Source: Candidatus Altimarinota bacterium
GTDB lineage: Bacteria; Patescibacteriota; Gracilibacteria; BD1-5; UBA6164
Direction of reading: 5' to 3'
Length of the DNA: 64,000 nucleotides
Assembly: GCA_028698305.1 (NCBI GenBank)
Contig: JAQVDN010000004.1
Location: forward strand, 1-64,000
The notes under the pieces were generated by a model. It saw only the letters and a program-made list of their open reading frames with translations, was not told where the DNA came from and made no database searches. Shown here piece after piece: positions 22,007 through 33,053 of the stretch. The stretch's first letter is position 1. The number at the start of each line of letters is the position of its first letter. Both the position numbers and the translations under genes were made by a program.

Positions 22007-25000
22007 TTAAATTATTCAAATAAAATATAAATTTTTAAATTTATTTTTGTTTTTAAAAGCATTGTTATTAGTTAATCATAATTGTGTTAAATATAATCTA
22101 TCTAAAAAAGGCTTATATTTAACATCATTATAATCAATACGAATTCAGTTTGTTTTTATACTTAGAAAATCAATTTTTACATCCTTTACAAGTGAATCTA
22201 TTATTTTAAATAAGTCTTTTTTCTTTCAATATAATTTCTTATATAAAATTACTTCTCAATCTTTAATTATATAAATTTTATTAATTTTTATAACATCTGG
22301 TAGCGAAGTGAATTGTTGAATAAATAAATCTGTATACAGCATATATGGATTTATTAAGATATCTGTTGAAATATCTTCTTCATTTGTATTATAAATTTTT
22401 ACTATATCTATTCATTTTTTTATTGATTTTTTGATATCAATCTTATTTATGAAATTACTATTATTTAGAACTTCAAATCAAGATATTTCTTTTCATCATT
22501 TAAAATTAAGATTATTTTTTGAATTAGATTTAAGTAACGATATAAGTTTTTTACTCATTCAAATATTTATAATTTCTTCTTTATTAATAACTTTATATCT
22601 AACTTTAAATATCTTTAAAATAGTTTCTGATATATTTCAAATATCTACATCATAAAAATTCTTTAAATTATTAGAAAAATTATCTAGTTTTTTGAAATAT
22701 ATTATTTGTTTTACAAAATCAAATACTGAAAATCATTTCTTTTTGTATTTTGGAAGAAGTAAAAATATAAAATAATTATAAAATTTATTCACACTTATTA
22801 TTTCATTATTTATATCTATTCATAGAGAATCTTTTACAGTTGTAATTCATTTATTAATTTTTAAACTAAAATATTTATTTAATGAAATTGAATCAAATTT
22901 TAAAAGTATAAAATAAATTATAAGTAATATAGCTATTATAAATAGTAAATAATGCTTTAATCAACTTACTTGACTAAAAATTTTATTTCAGAAATAATTA
23001 TAAAAATCTATACTTCAATATGTAGAATTAAATAAATCTTTAAAATAATTATTAAATCCCATACCTAATATTCAATTGAAAATATTGAATATTATCCAGA
23101 TAAATAATATTAAAAATATTATATTTAATATAAATAATAAATATTTCTTAGCTTTATATGTGTTTTTTAAAATTATACTAAATAATACTGAATTAATTAC
23201 TATAAATAAACTAATAATACTTAAAGTTATTATTATTAAAATATTATCTATAAACTTATAAATATTTCATAAGTATACTAAAATTATCATCAATATAATT
23301 ATTGATAAATTAGTATAAAAAGCTGATTTGAAAAAGTTTATATTGAAAAATTTTCATACTAGGATAATAAATAATAGTAATAAAGTAAGGCAAATTAGTA
23401 GTATTGAAAATGTAACATATCTATCATATATATAATTATAATTTCATTTATTTAATATAGTATTTGTAAGTCATACTGGTATATCTCAAGTAAGATATTT
23501 TAAAAAATATTCATTTCAATTATCAAATATAGCTTTATAATTTGTTTTACTATCAAGAGCTAAGTCTTTTATATCTATATTTTCAGCTTGTTTAATTCTA
23601 GTCTTATCAATGTAATTTTTTATAAAATTTACATCATTATTTAAATATCAACTATTATAAAAGATATCTGCTATTCAATTTTTTATTATATATTCATATG
23701 TTTTATTTAAATCTTGTTTCTGTTCTAGGTTATTTACCAAGTAATCATTTATATATTCAGAAAAGTTTTGATCATAAATATTATTTTTAAAAACTTCTTC
23801 AACTCTTGATTTTATATCTCAAACTAAATCTACTTTTAAAACCTCATCAGTATTTACATAAAAATCTTGTTGATTTCAGTCATTAAATCAAAAGTCAAAT
23901 CAAGCATCATTTCAATTTGAAGATGTTGCATCAAAAAAATATACTTTATCAAAAATTTTTACCTCAGTCCACTGGTGTCAAACTCATCAAATTATTCAAT
24001 ATCAATTTTTATTTTCACTTCATAAAAATCATGTAATTTTTTCTGCTTTAAATCATAAATATTCAGCAATAATTCTAAATAAATCATTTGCAGATTCACA
24101 ATACAATCAATCACTTGAATATAAAAAATCCAGAAATTCAGGACTTAAATCTTCTTTTTTCTGATACGGATTATATCTTTTGTTTTTTATAAATGCATAA
24201 AAATTTATAAGTGTTTTTAATTTATCACCTCAATTTTCACTTATTTTATTATCTATTATAGATTTTAATTTATCTGATATTAAGTTAGCTTCATATCAAT
24301 TATAATGAGTTGAATTATAAGCATAAAATGTATTATTCGTTCAATATACAAATACTTTTTTATACAAACTCTTATCTTTTTTATAATCATCTTCTGTTAT
24401 TTTTGATATTCAGTATACTATTTCTCAATCATTATTTAGTTTTCAATCATATAAAAAGTATCAATAATCATATTTAATAGAATAATTTATTCATTTTGTT
24501 GTTACAAATTTATATCAATAAGGCAATGTTATTTCATTTATTTTTGTCCTTATAATGTAATCTGGATTTGAATCATAATCTAGTGAGTTTATTGATTTAT
24601 CATAAGTTCAATCATTATTTTTAATGAAATATCATAAATCATATGTAGTTTTATTAAATACATACCAATTTTGATTTTTTAGATTTAATAACTCATTTTT
24701 CTTTTTAAGTTTCTCTTCATTATTAAAAAAATATTCTGATTCTTTTTCCTTAGAAATTATTTTAACATCAAGAGGTTTGTTTTGTTTATTTAGTGATTCA
24801 GTATTATTTTCATTTTTATTAGAAAATATATTTGTAGATTTATTTTCAACTTTTGGGTTTTCAATATTTTCTTTACTAGTATGAAAAAAGCTAAAAATAA
24901 TTCAAAAAATTATAATTAATGTTCAAAATAAAATAGTAAAAATTAGATATTTATTTCATTTATATTTTTCAATAATTTTATCTTCTTTTTTGTGAATATA

Positions 25001-25318
25001 TCAGAATTTATCTCTAATCTCATCATATGAATATATTTTATCTAAATGAAAAATATTTCATCAATTTAATTCTTTTAAAATAGCATCTTCTAAATTTATT
25101 TCTGCTTCTATTTTCAAATTTGTTATTAATAATTCTTTGATATTCTCATTAGCTAAATTATCTTTCAAATAAAAAAATATTGTTTGTTTATAATTTTCTT
25201 CAAACGACAAAATACTATAATTTTTAGTAAAAAAATTATAGTATTTATCATTTAAATATAGATCATTTATTTTTTGCGAATTACTAAGTTGTAAATTCAA
25301 TTTTTCCAATGTTGTCAT
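22007..25318 (-). CDS. large membrane protein with transglutaminase-like domain
   Basis: A 1103-residue protein. After ~125 cytosolic residues comes one membrane segment (KYLIFTILFGTLIIIFGIIF) and an external charged linker. A transglutaminase core near residues 380-470 shows the triad: Cys in DGLYCESANDLFRIIAEYLG, His in GGVGHQWTEVKI, Asp in VYFFDATSSNG. From about residue 630 there is a cluster of six or more hydrophobic helices, then a ~300-residue soluble C-terminus. Transglutaminase-like proteins of this form pair with MoxR ATPases, and the MoxR gene is the next gene. They may crosslink or cleave peptide bonds outside the membrane; the substrate is unknown. Few proteins of this length are seen in such small genomes. 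Confidence 0.9.
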
Positions 25319-25328
25319 TAATTTATTA

Positions 25329-26876
25329 TTAATTTTTCATTAAATAAACTTTTTTTGTACTTTTGTTAAATAAAATATATCCATAGTTGTATCCATCAAA
25401 AAGACTTTTATAGCCTGGAGTATTGCCAGTACTCTCTGAATATACAAGATATAATTCATAATCACTTCAATTTATGCTTATATTTTGTAAATTTTTTATT
25501 TTTAATGCTAATGAATAAGGTTCACTTTTTTCATTAAAATACAAAGTTTCTAAATAATCTGAATTTATATCATAAACTTTTATATTTTTATAAAATCTAT
25601 CAAATTTTAAATCGTTTTTTGTAATTAAAAAATTCTCTGTTTTTGTTAGATTATTATCAAAATCAACTTTAGTTTCATCTTGTTTAATATTTTCAAGAAA
25701 CTTTTTGGCTATTTCATCTTTATGATTTACTAGATCAATTTTATCTTTTATAAAGTTTTCTTCAGAAGAATAATTTGTATTTATATATAAATTAACAGTA
25801 ATTTTGTTATCTTTTATATCTGATACAGATAAATAGTTCGCACTATTATTATAATAATATTTTTTAGTTCAATTATTATCAGTTTCAGCATAGAAGTATT
25901 TATTCAATATATCCATTGAGTTATTAAAAACATTATCATCAACAACTACACAAGAAATATTTGCAAATCAAGATACTGCAACCATATTATCATCACAAAT
26001 TAATCAATCATCTAGAAAATCAAATACACTTTTTTTATCAATATCTTTATTTATAAATACTTGGTTAGTTATTTCAAATTCTATGAAAGCATAATCATTA
26101 TTTATAGCTTTTATTTCTTCAATTTCTTTCGAATATATTTCAGATTGTTTTTCTGATATTTGATATATATAAAATTCTCTAAATTGATTATCCCAATCTT
26201 TTTTAATATATCCATTAGATTTTAAAATATTAATAAAATTATTCATTTTACTTTTATCAGATGCTGAATTTAAAATGTTTTGGAAATATATATCTATACT
26301 ATCATTATTTCATCTAGTTATATTTACATCTCAAAAATTTATTCATTCGTTTTCAACTATTTCTTTAATTTTATCTTCTTGTTTACAACTTGCTCAATAA
26401 CACAAAAAATCATATTTTCAGTCTCACAAATCTTTTATAGCAAAAGATCAATGATCTTCTTGAAGGTATTTGTATTTCCTTTCGCTTATAGAATTATTTT
26501 GCTTAGAATATTTTTCTAATTCATTTATGATTTTTAAATTATTTCAAGTTGGTGTTAATCAATTGCTTTCACAATTATTTTCACACTTCATTGTTTGGTT
26601 AAAAACACTCATCCAATTTTGTTTATCAAAGCTCCAATACCAAGTTTCATTATCTTTTTTAAAATATACTTCTTTTTCGTATATAGATAATCAATTTATT
26701 ATTTTAGAGCTTAATATGCTTTTATATATATCATTCTCTGGTTTTTCAAAAAAGTTATCAATTATAACTTGCTCTCATTTATTTTTAGAATCATTAGTTA
26801 ATGATGTTGAATTGTTATCTGTTCAACATGAACTTAAAGATAATAAAAGTAATGATATTAATAATATTTTTTTCAT
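25329..26876 (-). CDS. lipoprotein, first gene of the transglutaminase/MoxR group
   Basis: A 515-residue exported lipoprotein. The signal MKKILLISLLLLSLSSCGTD has lipobox LSSC with the modified Cys at 17. The rest is a soluble, Asn/Asp/Lys-rich domain with several Cys (FLCYGASCKQED, GLICDDNM, ANISCVVVDD) that could form disulfides. No family is recognised. The stop is 10 bases before the start of the transglutaminase gene, so lipoprotein, transglutaminase and MoxR form one operon acting at the cell surface. The gene starts 20 bases after a strong terminator hairpin belonging to a structured upstream transcription unit. Confidence 0.85.
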
Positions 26877-26895
26877 AGTAATATAAATTAACAAA

Positions 26896-26923
26896 TAAAA
26901 AAATCTTACTTATAGAGTAAGAT
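26896..26923 (-). terminator. intrinsic terminator of the candidate ncRNA
   Basis: atcttact (26903-26910) pairs with agtaagat (26916-26923), five-base loop, with seven consecutive U on the minus strand. It lies just upstream of the lipoprotein start, so it either ends a separate RNA or attenuates the operon. Confidence 0.8.
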
Positions 26924-27128
26924 CTAATTTGTTATTTTTTTCTTTTGATGAAAATTTTAATACAAAATAGAGGGAACTTACCCTTAAAAATTTTCACCAC
27001 AAAAATTTTATTCTAAGTTTTAGATATATTAAAAACATTAGAGAGAGGAATAAGTTCCCTCTAGCTCATTTTCAATATATCAAAAACATAGTAAAAATAT
27101 GTCTTGTTAAAATAAAATTTTTGTGGTG
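26896..27128 (-). ncRNA. candidate structured ncRNA or leader with interleaved long stems
   Basis: A self-contained minus-strand transcription unit of ~230 nt with no ORF. It has a promoter (TTGACT, 16 bases, TATATT), then arm B' at 27111-27129 and arm A' at 27051-27063. Arm B (26994-27012) is a perfect 19-base complement of B', and arm A (26968-26980) a perfect 13-base complement of A'. It ends in a hairpin with seven U. The order B', A', B, A means the helices interleave and cannot both nest, so they form a pseudoknot or alternative structures. Because it ends 20 bases before the lipoprotein gene, it could be an attenuating leader of that operon or an independent RNA. The class is unknown. 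Confidence 0.55.
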
Positions 27129-27133
27129 ATTTG

Positions 27134-27161
27134 AATATATGAATTTTCTTAAAAAAGTCAA
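27134..27161 (-). promoter_or_regulatory. promoter of the candidate ncRNA
   Basis: Minus-strand -35 TTGACT (27161-27156), 16-base spacer, -10 TATATT (27139-27134). Predicted start at about 27127, at the edge of the first long repeat arm. Close match to the sigma-70 consensus. Confidence 0.6.
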
Positions 27162-27261
27162 TAGAATGCCGTAAGTTACGGTATTTTTAAAATAAAAGTA
27201 TAAAGCAAAAACTTAATATAATATTACTTATTAGTTTATCACTTAAATATTAAAAATAATT

Positions 27262-28218
27262 ATGAAATATTTTAGTACTTTTTCTTGAATCTGAGCTTTT
27301 GAAAACACTATTAATGAATTGAATTTAAATCGAGAATGTGTTTGATATAGCGAAATTGATAAATATGCTATTAAAACATATACAAAACATTATCCTTCTC
27401 ATAATAACTATTGAGATATAACTAAAATTGATATAAATAATTTACCTAATTTTTGAATTTTATTAGGTTGAAGTCCTTGTGTTTCTTTTAGTTTAACTTG
27501 AAAGAAAAAAGGATTTGAAGATGATAACTGAAAATTGTTTTTTGATTATTTGAAAATACTCAAAGATAAACAACCGAATTTCTTTATCTTTGAGAATGTC
27601 AGATGAATTTTAACTAATAATAAATGAAAAACTTTTGAGTTAATTATTAATGAATTTGTTAAAGTCTGATATAATATAAAGCGAAAAATATTAAATAGTA
27701 AGGACTTTTGATGAAGTCAAAATAGACCTAGAATTTTTATCATAGGTCAAAAAAAATCATTATGAGAATTTAATTTTGAGTTTCCAGTTTGAATAAATAA
27801 AAAGTGAAAATTAAAAGATATTTTAGATAAAAAAGTAGATAAAAAGTATAAAGTAAGTGATAAACAAATAATAAACTGGTATAATTCAAATTTTCATAGT
27901 CATAAATCTCAACTATTAAATAATACATGTTGTTGTTTGACTGTGTGATGAAATCAAAAACGAATTATAACAAATAAATTAGATGAATTTATAAAAAAAT
28001 ACTATAATAAAAAATTAGATAAAAATGAATTACTTTGAATTGAATGAAGAAAATTAACTCCTTGAGAATACGAAAAGTTACAGGGCTTTTTACCTTGATA
28101 TACAGATTTTAGTTTATCTGACACTCAAAAATATAAACAATTATCTAACTCCATATCAATTCATGTATTAAAAGAATTATTAATGAAATTTGATTTATAT
28201 ATTAAAAATAAAATGTAA
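27262..28218 (+). CDS. DNA cytosine-5 methyltransferase
   Basis: A 318-residue protein with the ordered C5-methyltransferase motifs: I (FSTFSGIGAFENTI), IV with catalytic Cys (GGSPCVSFSLTG, residues ~69-80), VI (FFIFENVRGI), VIII (DFGGSQNRPRIFIIG) and X (YKQLSNSISIHV). The length fits a single-target monomeric enzyme such as M.HhaI-type proteins. It transfers a methyl group from SAM to cytosine C5 in duplex DNA. No restriction enzyme with clear motifs is adjacent; the partner may be the 135-residue gene downstream or the convergent CoiA-like nuclease. A short palindrome (ccgtaagttacgg, 27169-27181) and a TATAAT at 27217 lie upstream. Confidence 0.96.
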
Positions 28219-28268
28219 AAAAATTAATATAATAAATAGTATTATTTTATTATTTAATTTATATAATT

Positions 28269-28676
28269 ATGAATTACAAACAAGATAAAGAAGCTATGCC
28301 TGTACTGAATTTATATAATCTTTTCTTAGAATTACAAAACTTAAGAAAAAAATCTAAAGTTTTAGAAATTTCTTCTAAGTTTTTAGATTCTACAGAGTAT
28401 TGAGTTATAGTAGATTTTTTTGATCAATTAGTCTTTAATACCAAAAGAGTAAATATTTGAAAGAATTACAAAAAAAACTTTGAACATTGTGTTAAATATC
28501 AAACTGCTGCTCAAAAATTATCTAAAAAAATAGATGAAAAAGAGTTAAATGAGTTTTTGGCTGAATTGATGATATTGTATTATAATACAACATGAAAAGA
28601 ATTTTTATTAGCACTAGATACATTTGAAATGATATTTTTAGTTGATAGAATAATTGTTATAGATAGAAAGATTTAG
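28269..28676 (+). CDS. hypothetical protein downstream of the C5 methyltransferase
   Basis: A 135-residue helical protein, MNYKQDKEAMPVLNLYNLFL to FEMIFLVDRIIVIDRKI. No catalytic motif is apparent, and no D-ExK pattern. It is co-directional with the methyltransferase, 50 bases downstream, and ends before a bidirectional terminator. It could be an accessory protein or regulator of the methylase; there is no direct evidence. Confidence 0.7.
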
Positions 28677-28707
28677 GAGATATTCTAAGTCTTTTTTTGT
28701 TATATAA

Positions 28708-28730
28708 AAGAGCAATGTTAAATTGCTCTT
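28708..28730. terminator. shared bidirectional terminator
   Basis: aagagcaat pairs with attgctctt around a short loop between convergent genes; the last bases belong to the stop codon of the CoiA-like gene. Confidence 0.8.
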
Positions 28731-30489
28731 AAATTTTCTTTAATTCTTCAATTTCTTTTTTTAAATTTTGAATAGTAATATTTTTATCATTTCAAACTAG
28801 TGATTTATAAATAAATTCCAAAACATTTTTATCTTTTATATATTCATATGATAATCTATTAAACACCTCATACAATCAAAATTTTAGTTCTTTGTCTATA
28901 TCTGCACTCATTAAGAATCATTTATCTTCATCTTCTATTGTGTATCCATCTTCATCGAGTTCAATTCTAGGTTTTATATTATTAAAATAATTTAAAAATC
29001 ATTGAAAACTAATATCTGAATATAAATCAAATTTTACATTTTCTAAGTATTTTAATAATCTTTCAATTTGTTCTACTAATTCTGGAGGTGTTACAAAATC
29101 ATTACTCCGATGTATAATTGATTTATAGGTTTTATTAAATCATGAATAAAATCAATATTTTCATTTTAAATTATAATCCAATCAGTGATTAATCATCATA
29201 TCATTTAATTTTGAGTATGGTGATTTTTGATAACCACGAAAATCCTTATAAAAAGTTATAACAAACTGGAATTTTAAGATTAATTCAAGAAGTGTTTTAT
29301 AAAAGTATTTTACTCACTTATTAGTATTTATTAAAACTTCATTGTACTCATTTTCACTAGCTTTTTCTTCTTCAATAAGAGAATTAAAAATATTTTCATA
29401 ATATGATAAACTTTCTTTTTTAAAATTTATTTCATCTAAATTATAATCAAAGAGTTTTATATCTCAGTTTAATATAAAATCTTCTCATATATCAGAATTC
29501 TTTAAATAAATTAGATGATAATTATATCTTATGTTATTGATATTATTTAATTTATTGAATTTAATGGTATAATTTCTAATATTAAAAATATTATTTATAT
29601 TATTATCAAAAACATGTTTATATGGATGATTTATAATATCATTTTCAAATTTATCTCAACAAAATTCAGCTTTTAAATTACTAATTATACTTAAACCATT
29701 TTCATCTATGAAATATGTATAATTTTGAAATGTTGATATTTTCGATGCTAAAGCTAAAGTTTTAGATTTAATATGTTTATATATTTGATTTGGTTTTATA
29801 TATTCAGATAACCATAAATGATCTTCAGGATTTGTTGTATCAATTAATATTTCTTTATTATATAATTCATCTCATTCTGATTTTTCAAAATCAATATTTC
29901 ATATAAAACTAAATAAATTATTATCTAAATTTTTATCAATATATTCTTTATCTTCAAGCAAATAACCTATTATCCATATATCTTCTATTCAAAGTGCTTT
30001 ATAATTTTCGTGCCTTTCTTGTAATTCTAATTCAGGAATATTAGAATATTGAATTTCAATTACTTTTTTAAATGTTTCTCATTTATAAATATATTCAAGG
30101 TAAATATCAGCAATTCTTTCTATATTTAATTTTTCATCTTTGATTTGATATTCTGTTGTTATTTTTTTAAATTCTATTTCTTTTGAAGTTTCTGATATAT
30201 TTTTTATTAAGTCTATTATATAATCTTTTCATTTTTTATGTAATTCAGACTCTCAAAGAGATCAAACTTTGTTTTCAGAACATTCTGAGTTTAGATGAAA
30301 ATAATGAGATTTTCTAATAGTTCAATCTTTATTAGTAATATGTCACTTTTTAAATGATACATCTTTTAGACAATAAGGACAACAAATAAATCATTTTAGA
30401 TTATTATCAAATGATTCTACTTCAATAACTTCTCATGTTTCACTATGAACAGCATAAGATACTCATTTACTTGCTTTTTCATCTTTCAT
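28729..30489 (-). CDS. CoiA-like protein with zinc finger and nuclease domain
   Basis: A 586-residue protein. The N-terminus has a zinc-finger-like set (FICCPYCLKDV ... SHYFHLNSECSE), then GESELHKKGKDYIIDLI. The core ERIADIYLEYIYKGETFKK is followed by VIEIQYSNIPELELQ. This ordered pattern of E..H...K, R.AD and (V/I)EIQ.S matches the CoiA family, a PD-(D/E)XK nuclease-like family tied to competence and DNA processing. The C-terminal ~400 residues are unlike CoiA (which is ~350 residues in total) and unrecognised. It faces the cytosine methyltransferase gene across a shared terminator, so a restriction role is possible but unproven. Confidence 0.7.
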
Positions 30490-30678
30490 AAGGCTTTCGT
30501 TACTTATATTCTAATAATAATTATACCAGAAATTCAAATAAATTGAAAAAATATTTTAACTAAAAAAGTTTTTAACATAAAAAACAATTTTATACTAAAA
30601 AATTAATGAAAATTTAATATTCAATGAATATAATTATATACCTTTGTTTTATTTTGGCTTTACATTCATATTATATCT

Positions 30679-30708
30679 TTGACAATAATACTTATTTTCA
30701 TATATTAT
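30679..30708 (+). promoter_or_regulatory. promoter of the ATPase-nuclease pair
   Basis: TTGACA at 30679-30684, 18-base spacer, TATTAT at 30703-30708, 32 bases before the ATPase start codon. Perfect -35 and good -10 on the right strand. Confidence 0.6.
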
Positions 30709-30739
30709 TAAGTTTAGTATTTATTAAGATATTAAAGAT

Positions 30740-33037
30740 ATGAAACAATTAAATATTGATTTAGAAAATTGTTATTGAATAAATAAGTTAGATTATATTT
30801 TTGATTTTGAAAAATCTAATGTTTATTCAATATATGCTCCAAATGGGACAATGAAAACATCATTTTTAAAATGATTTAAAGACTATATTAGTCCAGAATG
30901 AATTAATCCTAGTGATAAGATAAATAATATAGAATGACATATTATTTTAAAAGATGAAAATGATAATGTAATTGATAAAGAAATTATATTTCCTATAGAA
31001 TCTTTAAATCTTAGTTATAGTACGAACTTCTCAGATTTATTAATAAATCCAAAATATAAAAAAGAATTTGACTCCATATATATATGAATGGAAGATCAAA
31101 AAAGTAAATTAATTAGATGATTAAATAAAATATCTTGAGTTGCTCAATCTTGAATGGAAGAAGTTATAATGAAGGATTATTGATACGAAAAGGAAGATTT
31201 TTACGAGTTTTTAAAATCTTGAATAATTGATTTTTCAAATTTAAACAACTATGAAAATGTTAAATATTCAATTATATTTAATGATAAGGCTAGAGAATTA
31301 TTAAATAATCCAGATATTTCAAAAAATATAAAAGATTATAAACAAGAGTATGAGAGAGTATTAAAACAATATTCTTGTTTTAATATTTGATGATTTACTA
31401 TTTATAAAGCAGATTCTTTACTAAGTGAAATTAAAAAGACCAGCTATTTTAAGTGAACAAATAATAAATTGAATTTAAATAAAAGTGATAATCCTGAAAT
31501 CAAAAGCGAAGAAGAGTTTAAAGATTTTATAGATGGTGTTAAATCTGAAATATCAAATAATAAAAAACTTGAACAAATATTAAATATAATATCAAAATGA
31601 ACTGCTCCTGTAAAGGAATTTCAAGAACATTTAGATAATGAAGGAAATAAATTTATAATGAAACTTGATTCTCCTAGTGAACTAAAAAAAGATTTATGGA
31701 ATTATTATTTTAAACAAAATGAGGAAGATTTAAATAAACTAATTACTTTATATGATTCATGAGTAAAAAAGTTAAATGAAATTTTAGAAGATGCAGAAAA
31801 GTATGAGTCTGAATGGTATAATACCATAAAAATATTTGAAGATAGATTTTATATAAATTTTAAAATTGATATTAATAATAAAAAAGATGTTGTAGTTTGA
31901 AGAAAAACAGCTAATTTAAAATTTATCTACAATCATTTAGATGAAGATAAAAAGGTTATTCATAGTAGAGAATCATTGTTATGATTAAAAATATTATCTT
32001 GATGAGAACAAAGAGTTTTATATTTATTATACATTATATTTGAGGTTGAATTGAGAAAAAAAAGATGATGAGAACATTTATTAATAATTGATGATATAGC
32101 AGATTCGTTTGATTATAAAAACAAATATGCAATTATAGAATATTTGCAAGAAATTTCTGAATTACCTTGATTTAATATGATTATATTAACTCATAATTTT
32201 GATTTTTATAGAAATATACAAATGAGATTATGAATCAAAAGTTTTAATGAAGATTATCCAAATTGGGAATGAGCTAATTTAACTGTTAAGAAAAATTGAA
32301 CTAGTGCTATGAAATTAACTAGTTGAAATGAATTTTTGAAGCCAATTGAAAATTTTAAAACTAATGCTGATATTTGCGAGTATAAGTTAATATCATTAAT
32401 ACCTGTAGCTAGAAATATAGTTGAATATATTTTTTGAAAAGAAGATTGTGAAGATGATGATTGAAAATTTAATTATTATAAAGATTTAACATCTTTAATG
32501 CATATTAAAGAAAATAGATTATTATTTAGTGATTTATACCATATATACTCTTTTTGTTTTAATAAGGAATTTATTAATAATTCATCAGGGGATGTTATTG
32601 GTAAAATAATTTTATTATCTGATGAATTAATTTGAGAATGAAAAGATGAAGATATATTAAATTTAGAAAAGAAAATAGTTATATCTATTTGAATTAGATT
32701 AGTTTGAGAAATATTTATGACAAATAAGTTAAAAAATATTACTAGTTGAGTAAAATGGAAAGATGAATGAAATTATGTTGAATGAAGTTGAGAAGACTTT
32801 TGGAAGTCTATTAGAAAAGATCAAACAAGAGAATTATATAATAAATTTAAAGAATTAGATTTATTTGAAATTAGAAATGAATGAACAGAAAATGAAATAA
32901 ATGAAGAAAAAATAATTAAAAAAGTGTTATTAATGACTCCTGAATCAATTCATATAAATTCATTTATGTATGAGCCTATTCTAGATATGTGAGATTGGCA
33001 TTTAAGAAAGTTATATAAAGAAGTTAAAAAATTATAA
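30740..33037 (+). CDS. ABC-type ATPase (AAA_13-like) of a putative two-gene defence system
   Basis: A 765-residue protein. An unusual Walker A YAPNGTMKTSF (32-42, Met in place of the usual small residue before Lys) opens the protein. ~380 residues of coiled-coil/insert follow, then signature KILSGGEQRVLYLL near 420, Walker B HLLIIDDIADSFDYKNK near 447 and H-loop IILTHNFDFYRN near 484. An additional ~280-residue C-terminal domain follows. This resembles the AAA_13/RloC/PrrC branch of SMC-like ATPases, which guard host integrity in phage defence. No PrrC-like anticodon nuclease motif is visible here; instead, a nuclease-like gene starts 16 bases after the stop. The pair therefore looks like an ATPase sensor plus nuclease effector. 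Confidence 0.85.
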
Positions 33038-33053
33038 TATTGACTATATATTT

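Noticed and set aside
26470-26886. Plus-strand ORF of 138 codons inside the lipoprotein gene
   Set aside because: Hydrophobic shadow of the real minus-strand lipoprotein gene.
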